A stretch of DNA of 22,537 bases, from positions 1-22,537 of the forward strand of contig VSMY01000031.1 of NCBI GenBank assembly GCA_009773995.1, in the 5' to 3' direction. Position 1 is the first letter of the stretch. Each line of letters starts with the position of its first letter. The stretch comes from Oscillibacter sp. (GTDB lineage Bacteria; Bacillota; Clostridia; Oscillospirales; Oscillospiraceae). Shown here one piece after another: positions 6,651 to 15,974 of the stretch. Made by a program: the position numbers and the translations under genes. The notes under the pieces were generated by a model that was not told where the DNA came from, searched no databases, and worked only from the letters and a program-made list of their open reading frames with translations.

Positions 6651-7847
6651 TTACTTTTTCACGATGTCCGCCGTGTCCATGGCGATCATCAGCTCCTCAT
6701 TGGTGGGGATCAGCAGGACCTTGACCTTGGAGTCGGGGGTGGAGATGACGGTTTCTTTGCCCCGGACATTGTTGGCTTCCTCGTCCAGCTTCACGCCCAT
6801 GTACTCCAGGCCCCGGCAGACCATGGAGCGGATGGCCTTGTCGTTCTCTCCCACGCCGGCGGTGAAGATGACCGCGTCCACCCCGCCCATGGCGGCGGCG
6901 TAGGCGCCTACGTATTTTTTCACCTCATAGGCGAACTTCTCCCGGGCCAGGGCGGCCTTGGCGTCGCCCTTCCCGGCGGCGGCTTCCAGATCCCGGAAGT
7001 CGGAGCTGACGCAGCTCAGGCCCTCCACGCCGGATTTCTTGTTCAGGGCGCCGAGCATTTCGTCGATGCCCATTCCCCGCTTGTTCATCTCATATTGGAG
7101 GATGCCCGCGTCCAGGTCGCCGGACCGGGTGCCCATGGGCACGCCCGCCAGGGGGGTGAAGCCCATGGAGGTGTCCACGCTCTTGCCCCCGTCCACCGCG
7201 GTGATGGAGGAGCCGTTGCCCAGGTGGCAGGAGATCAGCTTGACTTCTTCCGGCTGTTTGCCCAGCATCGCGGCGGCCCGGCCGGCCACGTACTTGTGGC
7301 TGGTGCCGTGGAAGCCGTAGCGCCGGACCTTGTCCTCTTCGTACCAGGCGTAGGGCAGGGCGTACATATAGGCCCTGGCGGGCATAGTCTGGTGGAAGGC
7401 GGTGTCGAACACGGCCACCATGGGGGTGTTGGGCATGAGCTTCCGGCAGGCCTGGATTCCGATGATGTTGGCGGGGTTGTGCAGCGGCGCCAGGGGATTG
7501 CACTCCTCAATGGCGGCCATGACCTCGTCCGTAATCAGGACGGAAGCGGCGAATTTCTCTCCGCCGTGGACCACCCGGTGTCCCACCGCGCCGATCTCGC
7601 TCATGGAGGAAATCACGCCGTTGTCCTTGTCCGCTACCGCGTCCAGTACGGCCTGGATGGCCTCGGAGTGGGTGGGCATGGGGACGTCGACGGCGTCCAG
7701 GGTCTTTTTTCCCTCGGCCTTATAGGTGAATTTGCCGTCGATGCCGATGCGCTCGCACAGGCCCTTGGCCAGCAGCACGCCGCTTTCGGGGTCCAGAAGC
7801 TGGTATTTCAGGGAAGAGCTGCCCGCGTTGATGACCAGAATGTTCAT
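6651..7847 (-). CDS. ackA: Acetate kinase
   Basis: A 398-aa enzyme that interconverts acetyl phosphate plus ADP with acetate plus ATP, the substrate-level ATP step of fermentative acetate production. Family motifs are present in order: NAGSSSLKYQLL near the start, FDTAFHQTMP, RRYGFHGTSHKYV, SCHLGNGSSITAVDGGKSVD, TPLAGVPMGTRSGDLD and FTAGVGENDKAIRSM. The length matches the family. The start at 7847 (MNILVINAGSSS) follows a GAGGAGA site; an 18-residue upstream extension in the same frame is not family-like. A consensus promoter lies about 110 bp upstream. No pta gene is in the window. The divergent neighbour, tmcAL, consumes acetate. Confidence 0.97.
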   Translation of the reverse strand: MNILVINAGSSSLKYQLLDPESGVLLAKGLCERIGIDGKFTYKAEGKKTLDAVDVPMPTHSEAIQAVLDAVADKDNGVISSMSEIGAVGHRVVHGGEKFAASVLITDEVMAAIEECNPLAPLHNPANIIGIQACRKLMPNTPMVAVFDTAFHQTMPARAYMYALPYAWYEEDKVRRYGFHGTSHKYVAGRAAAMLGKQPEEVKLISCHLGNGSSITAVDGGKSVDTSMGFTPLAGVPMGTRSGDLDAGILQYEMNKRGMGIDEMLGALNKKSGVEGLSCVSSDFRDLEAAAGKGDAKAALAREKFAYEVKKYVGAYAAAMGGVDAVIFTAGVGENDKAIRSMVCRGLEYMGVKLDEEANNVRGKETVISTPDSKVKVLLIPTNEELMIAMDTADIVKK

Positions 7848-7958
7848 GATGACCGTCTCCTCTTCTTTTGGGGAAGCCCTTGCGGGATTCCCGAATTTCA
7901 TATAATATAGAGCGGCAGGGAAAGGGCGGAAGGCCCGGTTTCCCTGTCGGCCAACTCC

Positions 7959-7986
7959 ATTATACCAGACTTTCCAGGAGTTACAA
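7959..7986 (-). promoter_or_regulatory. ackA promoter (sigma-A type)
   Basis: On the minus strand, TTGTAA (plus 7981-7986), 16 nt, then a perfect TATAAT (plus 7959-7964) with an extended -10 TGG. The predicted leader is about 105 nt. No equally good promoter for the divergent tmcAL gene was found in 7848-8039. Confidence 0.7.
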
Positions 7987-8039
7987 CCGCTTTTTTACCA
8001 AACTGTCACTTTTTTGTCACCACTTCAGGGGGGAATTTT

Positions 8040-9242
8040 ATGGCCGCCGCTGGTATCATTACAGAATACAATCCCCTCCATATGGGTCACGTCCACCTGA
8101 TGGCGGAGGCCCGCCGCCTCCTGGGGCCGGAGACGGGGATTCTCTGCGTCATGAGCGGGAACTACGTCCAGCGGGGGGACTTTGCCATTGTGGGCAAGCA
8201 CGCCCGGGCCGCTGCCGCTGTGCGGAGCGGGGCGGATTTGGTGCTGGAGCTGCCGGTTCCCTGGGCCCTCTCCTCGGCGGAGGGCTTCGCCGCCGGGGCC
8301 GTGGAGCTTTTAAAGGCCACGGGGGCCGTCGCCCATCTGGTCTTCGGAAGCGAGGGCGGAGAGGCCGCGCCCCTGGTCCGCTGCGCGGAGGCGCTGTGCT
8401 CCGATGCTTTCCCGGAAGCCCTCCGGGAGGAGCTGAGAAAAGGGGACCCCTTTCCCGCCGCCCGCCAGAGGGCTCTTTTGGGCCTGGTTTCTGAGGGGGA
8501 CGCGGCGGCGCTTGGGCGGCCCAACGACACCCTGGGCGTGGAGTACTGCAAGGCTCTCCGGGGCAGCGGGATTCAGCCCGTTGCCGTCCCCCGCCGGGGG
8601 GCGGAGCATGACAGCGAGACCATCGAAGGAGGCATTGTATCCGCCTCCAGCATCCGCGCCCTTCTCCGGCAAGGGGAGGAGGAAACCGCCCTGGGCCTCA
8701 TGGCCCCCGCCATGGCCGAAGGCTACCGGAGGGAACGGGAGGCGGGACGGGCTCCCGCGTCCCTTGAAAGCTGCGAGCGGGCGGTGCTGGCCCGGCTGCG
8801 CTTCCTGGAGGAAGCGGACTGGGCCGCCCTGGACCTGGGGAACGAGGGCCTGTACCGCCGCTTTGCCGGCTCCGCCGGCTCCGCCGGGTCTTTGGAGGAG
8901 CTTTTGGAGACCGTAAAAACGAAACGCTACCCCCTGGCCCGGCTGCGCCGGACGGTGTTCCGGGCTTATTTGGGACTGCCCCCCGCGCCGCCGGAGCGGC
9001 CCGCCTATCTGCGGGTCCTGGCGGCCAATGAGCGGGGAACGGCCCTGCTGGCCGGGATGCGAAAAACCGCCGCCCTGCCGGTCTTGACCAAGCCCGCCGC
9101 CGTCCGCCGCCTGGGGCCCGAGGCCCGGCGCCTCTTTGACCTGGAGATCCGGGCGGACCGGCTGTATGCCCTGGCCTGTCCCGAACCCGCCGCCGTCCCG
9201 GACGAATGGCGGACGGGCCCGGTCATCGTGAGGGAGGGCTGA
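8040..9242 (+). CDS. tmcAL: tRNA(Met) cytidine acetate ligase
   Basis: A 400-aa protein of the TmcAL (YlbM, DUF795) family. In B. subtilis this enzyme activates acetate with ATP and acetylates the wobble cytidine (C34) of elongator tRNA-Met to ac4C. The nucleotidyl-transferase motif is clear: EYNPLHMGHVH with His14 and His17 (HxGH). Further family signatures are CVMSGNYVQRGDFAIVGKHARA, LPVPWALSSAEGFAAGA, GRPNDTLGVEYCKAL and the nucleotide-binding SASSIR. A small 9-nt tandem repeat gives GSAGSAGS near residue 280. The start at 8040 lies behind a GGGGGG site. It is followed after 17 bp by a lipoprotein gene and is divergent from ackA. Confidence 0.93.
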   Translation: MAAAGIITEYNPLHMGHVHLMAEARRLLGPETGILCVMSGNYVQRGDFAIVGKHARAAAAVRSGADLVLELPVPWALSSAEGFAAGAVELLKATGAVAHLVFGSEGGEAAPLVRCAEALCSDAFPEALREELRKGDPFPAARQRALLGLVSEGDAAALGRPNDTLGVEYCKALRGSGIQPVAVPRRGAEHDSETIEGGIVSASSIRALLRQGEEETALGLMAPAMAEGYRREREAGRAPASLESCERAVLARLRFLEEADWAALDLGNEGLYRRFAGSAGSAGSLEELLETVKTKRYPLARLRRTVFRAYLGLPPAPPERPAYLRVLAANERGTALLAGMRKTAALPVLTKPAAVRRLGPEARRLFDLEIRADRLYALACPEPAAVPDEWRTGPVIVREG

Positions 9243-9259
9243 ACAAAGGAGGAATCCCG

Positions 9260-10117
9260 ATGAGCGCCATGATCGCCCTGCTGCTGGTGCTGAGCTCCCT
9301 GGTGGGCTGCGCCGGGGAGACGCTGACCAATGTGAAGAACGCCCTGCCGGACCCGCCCCCGGAGACCTTCGCCTTCTCCGTGGAGATGGAGGAATACGAG
9401 GAGACCGTCCGGGATGAGGACGGCGCGGCCCTGGCGGAGTGCTCCTATGAGCTGCCGAGGATGAGGGTCCTGCTGGAGGATGGGAGCGTCCTGGAGACCG
9501 CCTCCACTCCGGAGCAGGAGCGGGCCCTGGCGGCGGCGGAGACCTTCAACGCCCGCTTTGCCCCCTGGAAGGCGAACCCCCAGACTCTGGCGAAGAGCGC
9601 TAAGGAGGACCGGGCCTTCCGGAACGAGTCGGGGCTGGAGCCCATGACCTATACCGACGATTTGTGGTGTGCCGTCTATCAGACGGAAACCCTGGTCAGC
9701 GTCTCCGGGACTTACAGCACCTACACCGGCGGAGCGCATCCCAACCACATCCTGATGGGCTGGAACTTCGACCTGGAGGCCGGGGAGTTTTTCGAGCCGG
9801 AGATTCTGGACGAGGGCGGAGACCTTCGGGAATACGTCCGGTCGGCCCTGGCGCGGCAGGTCCGGGAGGCGGACGAGGTGCTGGGCTCGAAGCCGGAGGA
9901 CCTCTATTGGGAGGATTACGAGGACATCCTGGCGGATTGGACCAGCTACGCCGTCAGCTTTGACGCCGAGGGCATGACCGTGGGCTTTTCTCCCTATGAG
10001 CTGGCCTGCTACGCCGCCGGGGCGCAGGTGTTCCATGTGGCCTATGAGGAGCTGCTTCCCCATCTGGGCCAGCATGGCCGGGCGCTTCTGGGCCTGGAAA
10101 ACGGCGGAGAGGGCTGA
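9260..10117 (+). CDS. DUF3298/DUF4163-type lipoprotein
   Basis: A 285-aa predicted lipoprotein. It has a short signal peptide with lipobox LVGC (Cys17), then an extracellular domain. The TYSTYTGGAHPNH segment near residue 150-163 is typical of DUF4163. The C-terminal FSPYELACYAAGAQVFHVAYEEL is typical of DUF3298, the domain pair found in RsiV and PdaC-like proteins. Some relatives bind lysozyme or muropeptides, so envelope sensing or defence is possible but unproven here. The start at 9260 follows AAGGAGG (9246-9252), 17 bp after tmcAL, so it is probably in the same operon. A bidirectional terminator follows. Confidence 0.8.
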   Translation: MSAMIALLLVLSSLVGCAGETLTNVKNALPDPPPETFAFSVEMEEYEETVRDEDGAALAECSYELPRMRVLLEDGSVLETASTPEQERALAAAETFNARFAPWKANPQTLAKSAKEDRAFRNESGLEPMTYTDDLWCAVYQTETLVSVSGTYSTYTGGAHPNHILMGWNFDLEAGEFFEPEILDEGGDLREYVRSALARQVREADEVLGSKPEDLYWEDYEDILADWTSYAVSFDAEGMTVGFSPYELACYAAGAQVFHVAYEELLPHLGQHGRALLGLENGGEG

Positions 10118-10129
10118 ACTGAAAAATAC

Positions 10130-10163
10130 GCGGGCCGTCCTTTTGGACGGCCCGCTTCTTTTA
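10130..10163. terminator. Bidirectional terminator
   Basis: Perfect 11-bp stem (GCGGGCCGTCC with GGACGGCCCGC) and a TTTT loop. The plus-strand tail is TTCTTTTA and the minus-strand tail is GTATTTTTC, so it can stop both the lipoprotein operon and the convergent efflux operon. Confidence 0.9.
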
Positions 10164-10168
10164 TGGAA

Positions 10169-13100
10169 TCAAGAGATCTCCGCAGGGACGGCCTCCGGAT
10201 CGGGAGGGGGAAGTTCCTTTTCCTTGCGCCGGAAGAGGGGCTTCCGGGGCTTTCTGGGGGGCTTTTCCCCCTTGCCTTTCCGGCGGAAGACATGGCTGAG
10301 ATTGTCGATGACGGAGTAGTACACCGGGGTAAATACCAGGGTTACAACGGTGGAGATCACCATGCCCGCGATCATTGTGATGCCCATGTCGGACATCATT
10401 TCGTTGGTCTCCCCGATTCCCATGGCCATGGGGACCATGGCGAGAATCGTGGTCAGAGTGGTCATCAAAATGGGCCGCACCCGCAGGGGACAGGCGTGGA
10501 GGATGGCGGTCTCCCGGTCCTCTCCCCGGGCTCTCCTGATTTTGATGTACTCCACCAGGATGATGGAGGAGTTGACCACCGTGCCCGCCAGCATGATGAT
10601 GGAGACCAGGGAGAGCATGGAGAGGTCCCGCCCCGATACCGGGAGGCCGAAGAGGGACCCGGTGAAGGCCACGGGGAGAATCAGCATAACCATAACGGGC
10701 ATCAGGAAGCTCTCAAACTGGACCGCCAGGACGAAGTACACCAGCAGCAGGGCCGCCGCCAGGGCGATGAGTAGGTCGCCGAAGCTCTCCATCATGGTCT
10801 CGTAAGAGCCGTCGGTCTCCACGGCGTAGCCCTGGGGGAAGGTGTAGCCGTCCAGAATCTCCCAGATGGCCATGGTCATGGCGGCGGTGTCGCCGCTGAC
10901 GGTCTCGCCGGAGATGGTCACCTGCCGGGTCTGGTTGGCCCGAACGATGGTCTGGGGGGCCTGCTCGATGGCGACGGTGGCGACAGACCCCAGGGGCACC
11001 GTGCCGCCCATGGCGGAGGGCACGCCCATGGATTTCAGCGCGTCCAGGCTTTTCGCCGCCGCGCCGCCGCCCCGGACCACCACGTCCAGTTCCCGGCTGT
11101 TGATGGTGACCTTGGTGGCGGTGGAGCCGGTGAGCTCCGACCGGACCGCCTGGCCGATGGCCGCAGCGGTGAGGCCGTACTGGGCGGCGGCCTCCCGGTT
11201 CACGGAGACCTTCACCTGGGGCACCTCGTCGGACAGGGAGCTCTTCACGTTCACCGCGTCGGGCAGGGCCTCAATTTGGGAAATCAGGTCGTTGGCCAGG
11301 AACTCCAGGGTGTCGTAATCGTCTCCCTCGATGTTCACGGCGATGTCTCCGCCTCCGCCCATCATGGCCTCGGAGTCCGAGGCGGAAACGGTAATCTCGC
11401 ACCCGGCCACGTCCTGGAGGGCCTCCCGGAGGGCTTTGGCGATGTCGTTGCTGCTCCGCTCCCGCTGGGACTTGGGACCCACGTCCATCATCATGGTGAC
11501 GGACTCATTGGAGGCGATGTAGAACATCTCCTCAATTTCCGGGACGGTCTCCTCCGTGATGGCGGAGACCCGGTCCGCGATGGCGGCGGTCTCATTCAGC
11601 TGGGAGCCGATGGGCATGCTGACGCTGAGGTTGACCATGCCCTGGTCCATGTCGGGAATGAGGACCATTTTCGTGTTCACCAGGGTGACGCCGAAGAGGA
11701 TGACCAGCGCCAGAGAGGCCAGCATCCCCAGCCAAAGGTGGTGGACGAAGTAGTTCAGGGTCTTTAAATAGAAGGCGCTGATTTTTTCCACCAGCCGCTT
11801 CACGGGGCCCGGCTCCTTCCCGGCCAGCTTTTCCTGGCGGCGGCGGACCTTCTCCTCGTCCAGGGTGAAGTAGCAGAGGAGGGGCACCAGGGTCAGGGAG
11901 ATGACCAGGGACGCGAAAATCAGCGAGGCGATGGTGAGGCAGAAGTCCTTGAACATCATGCCCGCCATGCCCCCGGTGAGGGCCAGGGGGACGAAGACCG
12001 CCTCGGTGGTGAGCGTGGAGGCCAGCACGGAGCTGGTGACCTCTTTCGTGCCCTCGATGCAGGCGCTTTGGCGGTCATGTCCCTCGGCGGAGAAGCGGTA
12101 GATGTTTTCCAGGACCACGATGGAGTTGTCCACGATCATGCCCACGCCCATGGCGATGCCCCCTAGGGACATCATGTTCAGGGTCAAATTGAAGGCCCGC
12201 ATGAGGACGAAGACCGTCAGGATGCAGATGGGCATGGAGACGGCGATGGTCAGGGTCGCTCCGCCCCGGCGGAGGAACAGCAGCACCACAATGGCCGCCA
12301 GCAGCACGCCCTGGAGGATGTTCTGGTAGGCGGCGTCCACCGTCTGGTTGATGTAGTCGCTGGCAAGGTAGGGGGCGGACCAGCGGAGGCTGGGGTTATC
12401 CGCTTTCAGGCTCTCCAGCCGCTTCACCACCTGCTCGGAGACGTAGACCTCGTTGGCGGCGGACTGCTTGGAGACCTGGAGCACCACACAGGCGGACTCC
12501 CCGGATTTCGCCATGGCGTCCATGTCCTTGTCCTCCAGCTTGACGTTGGCGACTTCGGAAAGCCGCACCGCCCCGCCGGTGGGGAGGGAGAGGATCATAT
12601 TCTGCACGTCCTCCACCGTCTGGAACTTCGCGTCGGTGGAGACCGTCAGCTTTTTGGACCCGTTTTCCAAGCTGCCGCCGGGGTAGATCAGGTTCTGCCC
12701 CGCCAGGAACTGGGACACGTAGGAGGCGGAGAGCCCGTAGCCCGCCGCCCGGGTGGGGTCCAGTTCCACGGCGATCTGCTGGCTCACGCCGCCGTTTACC
12801 GTCACCTGGGCCACACCGTTGATGCGCTCCAGGGCGGGAACCACCAGGTCCTCCGCCAGGCTCTGGAGCTGGCTCAAATCCTCGCCCACCAGGGCGATCA
12901 TGGCCGTGGGCATCAGGGCGCTGAGGTTCATGTTGACGATGACCGGGTCCATGGCGTCCTCCGGGAGGCTCACCATGTCGAACTGCTCCCGGAGCTTGGT
13001 GGCGGCGATGTCCAGGTCCGTACCGTCCACGTAGGTGATCTGGATCTGGCAGGAGCCGTCGGAGGAAGAGGAGGAGATTTCATCCACGCCGGGGACGGAC

Positions 13101-13315
13101 ATGATGGCCCCCTCCAGGGGCCGGGTGACCAGCTCCTCGATGTCGCTGGGGCTGGCCCCGTTGTAGTAGCAGGCCACCACGGCCATGGGCATCTCCATGT
13201 CCGGCAGCAGGGCCATCTGGAGCTGGCTCATGAACATCAGGCCGAAGACGCAGATGAGGATGCTGGCCAGGATGGTGGCTACCTTGTGCTGGATGCTTGC
13301 TCTGGCAATACTCAT
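10169..13315 (-). CDS. RND-family efflux pump (HAE1/AcrB-like permease)
   Basis: A 1048-aa inner-membrane pump of usual AcrB-family length. It starts with helix 1 (about 12-32). A first periplasmic-type porter region runs from about 35 to 330, then helices 2-6 (about 332-480), a second porter loop, and helices 8-12 up to about 1010. The tail is basic and Pro-rich. The helix-4 signature GVGMIVDNSIVVLENIYR carries Asp396 and Asn397, where AcrB has two Asp. In helix 10 (AGTVVNSSIILVEYIK) Asn915 stands where AcrB has its relay Lys. The start at 13315 follows GGGGAGG and sits 1 bp from the upstream stop. It is the last gene of a tetR-tolC-mfp-pump operon, powered by ion gradient. Substrates cannot be read from sequence. 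Confidence 0.93.
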   Translation of the reverse strand: MSIARASIQHKVATILASILICVFGLMFMSQLQMALLPDMEMPMAVVACYYNGASPSDIEELVTRPLEGAIMSVPGVDEISSSSSDGSCQIQITYVDGTDLDIAATKLREQFDMVSLPEDAMDPVIVNMNLSALMPTAMIALVGEDLSQLQSLAEDLVVPALERINGVAQVTVNGGVSQQIAVELDPTRAAGYGLSASYVSQFLAGQNLIYPGGSLENGSKKLTVSTDAKFQTVEDVQNMILSLPTGGAVRLSEVANVKLEDKDMDAMAKSGESACVVLQVSKQSAANEVYVSEQVVKRLESLKADNPSLRWSAPYLASDYINQTVDAAYQNILQGVLLAAIVVLLFLRRGGATLTIAVSMPICILTVFVLMRAFNLTLNMMSLGGIAMGVGMIVDNSIVVLENIYRFSAEGHDRQSACIEGTKEVTSSVLASTLTTEAVFVPLALTGGMAGMMFKDFCLTIASLIFASLVISLTLVPLLCYFTLDEEKVRRRQEKLAGKEPGPVKRLVEKISAFYLKTLNYFVHHLWLGMLASLALVILFGVTLVNTKMVLIPDMDQGMVNLSVSMPIGSQLNETAAIADRVSAITEETVPEIEEMFYIASNESVTMMMDVGPKSQRERSSNDIAKALREALQDVAGCEITVSASDSEAMMGGGGDIAVNIEGDDYDTLEFLANDLISQIEALPDAVNVKSSLSDEVPQVKVSVNREAAAQYGLTAAAIGQAVRSELTGSTATKVTINSRELDVVVRGGGAAAKSLDALKSMGVPSAMGGTVPLGSVATVAIEQAPQTIVRANQTRQVTISGETVSGDTAAMTMAIWEILDGYTFPQGYAVETDGSYETMMESFGDLLIALAAALLLVYFVLAVQFESFLMPVMVMLILPVAFTGSLFGLPVSGRDLSMLSLVSIIMLAGTVVNSSIILVEYIKIRRARGEDRETAILHACPLRVRPILMTTLTTILAMVPMAMGIGETNEMMSDMGITMIAGMVISTVVTLVFTPVYYSVIDNLSHVFRRKGKGEKPPRKPRKPLFRRKEKELPPPDPEAVPAEIS

Positions 13316-13316
13316 G

Positions 13317-14489
13317 TCATGCCTCCCCGGAGACGATGCGCACCGGGTCGCCGTCGTTCAGGTAGGCCTGGCCCACGGTGACCAGCCGCTGCCCGGCGGA
13401 GAGGCCGGAGAGGATCTCCGTCACGCCGTTGCCGGTGAGGCCCGTGGAGACCTCCACATATTTGGCGGCGTCGTTTTCCACCACGAAGACATACTGGGTT
13501 TCGCCGCGGGTCAGCACCGCCTCGGTGGGGACCACGATGGTGTCTTCGGACACGTCGGTGTGGAAGGTCACGTCGGCGAACATGCCCGCCAGCAGCCCGT
13601 CGGTGTCGGAGGGCAGGGAGAGGGTGACGGTGTAGAGCCGGGTCTGCAGATTGGCCGCCCGCTCCACGGAGCGGATCGCGGCCTCAAAGCTCTGGTTCGC
13701 CGCGCTGACGGATACGTCCGCCTTGTCCCCCGCCGAGAGCTTGGGCACCAGGGCCTCGGAGACCTGGACCACGGCCTTCATCTGCTCCGCCCCGTCGATG
13801 ACGGCCAGGGGAGCGGTGTTGGAGATGAAGCTCCCTTCGGCGGCGTTCATGGTCACCAGGGTGCCGCTGCTGGGGGCGATGACATTGCCCCGGGCGTCCA
13901 CGTTTTCCAGCACCGTGTCCAGCTGCTCCACATTGGAAAGGCTGCTCTGCATGGAAGCCTCCAGCTGGGAGAGGGTGGAGTTCCGCTGGGCGATGGCGGT
14001 CTGGAGCTGGAGCTCCGCCTGGTCGATCTCCATCTGGGAGGCCGCGCCGATCTCGAAGAGCTCTTTCAGGTCCCGGACGTTCTTCTCCGCCAGGGCGATT
14101 TGCTTTTCAAAGACCGCCGACTGGTCGCTGTAGCTCTGAGCCGCGGAACGGTAGCCGATGCTGGCCGCGTTGTGGGAGGCCAGGGTGCTGGCAAGGTCCA
14201 GGGTGCAGAGCATGTCGCCGGCCTTCACCTCGTCTCCCGCCTCGGCGTAGACGGCGGTGCATTTGGCGCTGACGGCCACCATGATGGTGGACTGGTCCTC
14301 CGCCGCCAGCTGGCCGGAGACGGTGTTCTCCGTGTAGATGGTGTCCGCCCCGATTTCCTGGACCTGGACGGCCACGCCCGCCGCGGCGGGCTCTTCTTCC
14401 GGCGTCTCGTCCGTCCCGCCGCCGCAGGCGGCCAGGGACAGCGCCAGCACGGCGGCAAGCCCCGCCGCCAGGATTCTGTTCTTCGTCAT
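13317..14489 (-). CDS. RND membrane-fusion (adaptor) lipoprotein, HlyD/AcrA type
   Basis: A 390-aa adaptor subunit. The signal peptide ends in lipobox LAAC, so the mature protein is a lipoprotein. Then come a lipoyl half-motif (GDEVKAGDMLCTLD), a long alpha-hairpin coiled coil (about residues 115-205), the second lipoyl half (NVIAPSSGTLVTMNAAEGSFI) and beta-barrel and membrane-proximal domains to the C-terminus (GETQYVFVVENDAAKYVEV, GLSAGQRLVTVG). The start at 14489 (MTKNRIL) has GGAGG 6 nt upstream; an in-frame ATG at 14507 lies before that site and is less likely. It is 30 bp after the tolC-like gene and abuts the pump gene. It should bridge the pump and the TolC-like protein. Confidence 0.92.
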   Translation of the reverse strand: MTKNRILAAGLAAVLALSLAACGGGTDETPEEEPAAAGVAVQVQEIGADTIYTENTVSGQLAAEDQSTIMVAVSAKCTAVYAEAGDEVKAGDMLCTLDLASTLASHNAASIGYRSAAQSYSDQSAVFEKQIALAEKNVRDLKELFEIGAASQMEIDQAELQLQTAIAQRNSTLSQLEASMQSSLSNVEQLDTVLENVDARGNVIAPSSGTLVTMNAAEGSFISNTAPLAVIDGAEQMKAVVQVSEALVPKLSAGDKADVSVSAANQSFEAAIRSVERAANLQTRLYTVTLSLPSDTDGLLAGMFADVTFHTDVSEDTIVVPTEAVLTRGETQYVFVVENDAAKYVEVSTGLTGNGVTEILSGLSAGQRLVTVGQAYLNDGDPVRIVSGEA

Positions 14490-14519
14490 GTAGTTCCTCC
14501 AAATCATCGTCGCTGGTCC

Positions 14520-15941
14520 TTACGTTCCGGCTTGGCCGCTGCTCATCACGCCGTAATTCACGGCCCAATAGTAGGTCCGGTAGGCGGTGAACAGGTTCCG
14601 CCGGGCGGTCTCCACGGCGTCCTTGGCCTCCGTCAGCTCATCCTCCGCGTCCAGGAGGGCGTTATGGGAGAGGTTCCCCTGGCGGTACTTCAATTCCATG
14701 GAGGCATAGGTGCTCTCCTGGAAGGCCAGGGAGGTCTGGGCGGAATTCAGCACCTGCTGGTAGTCCTTCACGGAGTCGAAGGCGCTGCGGAAGTTCATCT
14801 CAAAGCTCTGCACCGCCATTTTGTACTCGTACAGGGCCGCCTCATAGGTGTGCCGGGCGCTGCGGACGTTGTATGTATCGTGGGCGTAGCTGGCCCGGGT
14901 GTCGTCATAGGAGTCGTCGGCCTCGTCCAGCTTTTTCTTGGCGGCAAAGAGGTCGTAGCTCCGGGTCTTGGCCTCCTCCAGGTCCGGCTTGTAGTCCATG
15001 CAGTCGATGAGCCCCTGGCTCAGCGCCGGGAGGGGGCCCAGGACCAGGGACCCGTTGAGGCTGGCCCCGATCATGGACTGCATCTGGAGCTTGCACCGCC
15101 GGAGGTTCATCTCCAGGGTGCTGAGGCTGCTCTGAAGGGTGGCCCGGCCGTTGCGCACCTGCTCCAGGGTCAGGGCGGAGATCTGCCCCAGCTCATAGCG
15201 GAGCTCCATCTCCTGGAGGCTGCGGTCCAGGGCGGTGAGATTCCGCCGGAGGGTTTCCTTCGTCTGCTCCAGCTCCAAAATGGCGAAGTAGAGGGACTCG
15301 GCCCCCACCACGGTGAGCTCCTGGGCGTTTTTCAGCTGCTTCCTGGCGGCGGCGGAGTCCTTCTGGAGCTTGCCGGAGGCCAGGTCCGACACGGTGGCGC
15401 TGAGACTGGCGTAGGAGCTGGCCAGGTTGGAGAGGATGAAGCCCTGCATGGCCCCTTCTATCTCGTTTGCCACGGGAATCTGGGCGTACATCATCTGAGC
15501 GGCTTCCAGGCTGGTCATCTGGGCGTTCAGACTCTGGTACATGTCGGTATAGTCCATGGCGTCGATGGAGGCGATGGACTCCTGAAGCATTCTGGCCGTC
15601 AGGCTGCCCTCCAGCACCCGGTTCCGCAGGTCCTCAAAGGCCAGATACCGGAAATCGTCCTCCCCGGTGAAGACCAGCTCGTCGTCCATGGTGCTGTCTT
15701 TGGCGGTGGTTTCCGGCGTGCCGTCGGGCCGCACCACGATGGGGTTGTCGCCGGGCTCGGCGGGAGGAAGGGCGTCGGGCGCTTCCTCGGCCTCGGCGGT
15801 GGCCGCGCCCTCCTCCGGGACGTCCTCCGCGTCCGCTTCCTGGGCGGGCGGCTCCTGGTCCGTCTGGGCCAGGGCGGGTATGGCGCACAGCGGCAGGGCC
15901 AGGGCCAATGCCAGCAGCAGCGCGATCCATTGTTTCCTCAT
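14520..15941 (-). CDS. TolC-family efflux protein
   Basis: A 473-aa protein, the same length class as E. coli TolC. It has a clear signal peptide (residues 1-25, cleavage near ALA-QT), an acidic Ala/Glu/Pro-rich linker (about 26-80), then two long helical repeats typical of the OEP family. Each contains a segment of the ELRYELGQISALTLEQ / ELKYRQGNLSHNALLDAE type, with the conserved G-x-(I/L)-(S)-x-x-(T/A)-L-x-x-E pattern near residues 250 and 428. TolC proteins form outer-membrane channels, so one in a presumed monoderm Firmicute is unusual. It could span thick wall or be periplasm-like. The ATG at 15941 follows AAGGAGG. It lies 72 bp after tetR and has its own predicted promoter. Confidence 0.88.
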   Translation of the reverse strand: MRKQWIALLLALALALPLCAIPALAQTDQEPPAQEADAEDVPEEGAATAEAEEAPDALPPAEPGDNPIVVRPDGTPETTAKDSTMDDELVFTGEDDFRYLAFEDLRNRVLEGSLTARMLQESIASIDAMDYTDMYQSLNAQMTSLEAAQMMYAQIPVANEIEGAMQGFILSNLASSYASLSATVSDLASGKLQKDSAAARKQLKNAQELTVVGAESLYFAILELEQTKETLRRNLTALDRSLQEMELRYELGQISALTLEQVRNGRATLQSSLSTLEMNLRRCKLQMQSMIGASLNGSLVLGPLPALSQGLIDCMDYKPDLEEAKTRSYDLFAAKKKLDEADDSYDDTRASYAHDTYNVRSARHTYEAALYEYKMAVQSFEMNFRSAFDSVKDYQQVLNSAQTSLAFQESTYASMELKYRQGNLSHNALLDAEDELTEAKDAVETARRNLFTAYRTYYWAVNYGVMSSGQAGT

Positions 15942-15974
15942 GTGGTCCTCCTTATAGATGGTTCGTTACTCTCT

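Noticed and set aside
8003..8021. Two TGTCAC direct repeats upstream of tmcAL, resembling TetR half-sites
   Set aside because: They are in the same orientation and lack the TGACA partner, so they do not form the operator dyad seen at 16641-16675.
8865..8891. Nine-base tandem repeat in tmcAL (GSAGSAGS)
   Set aside because: It is only two and a half units, in frame, and lies in a likely loop; too small to call a functional repeat.
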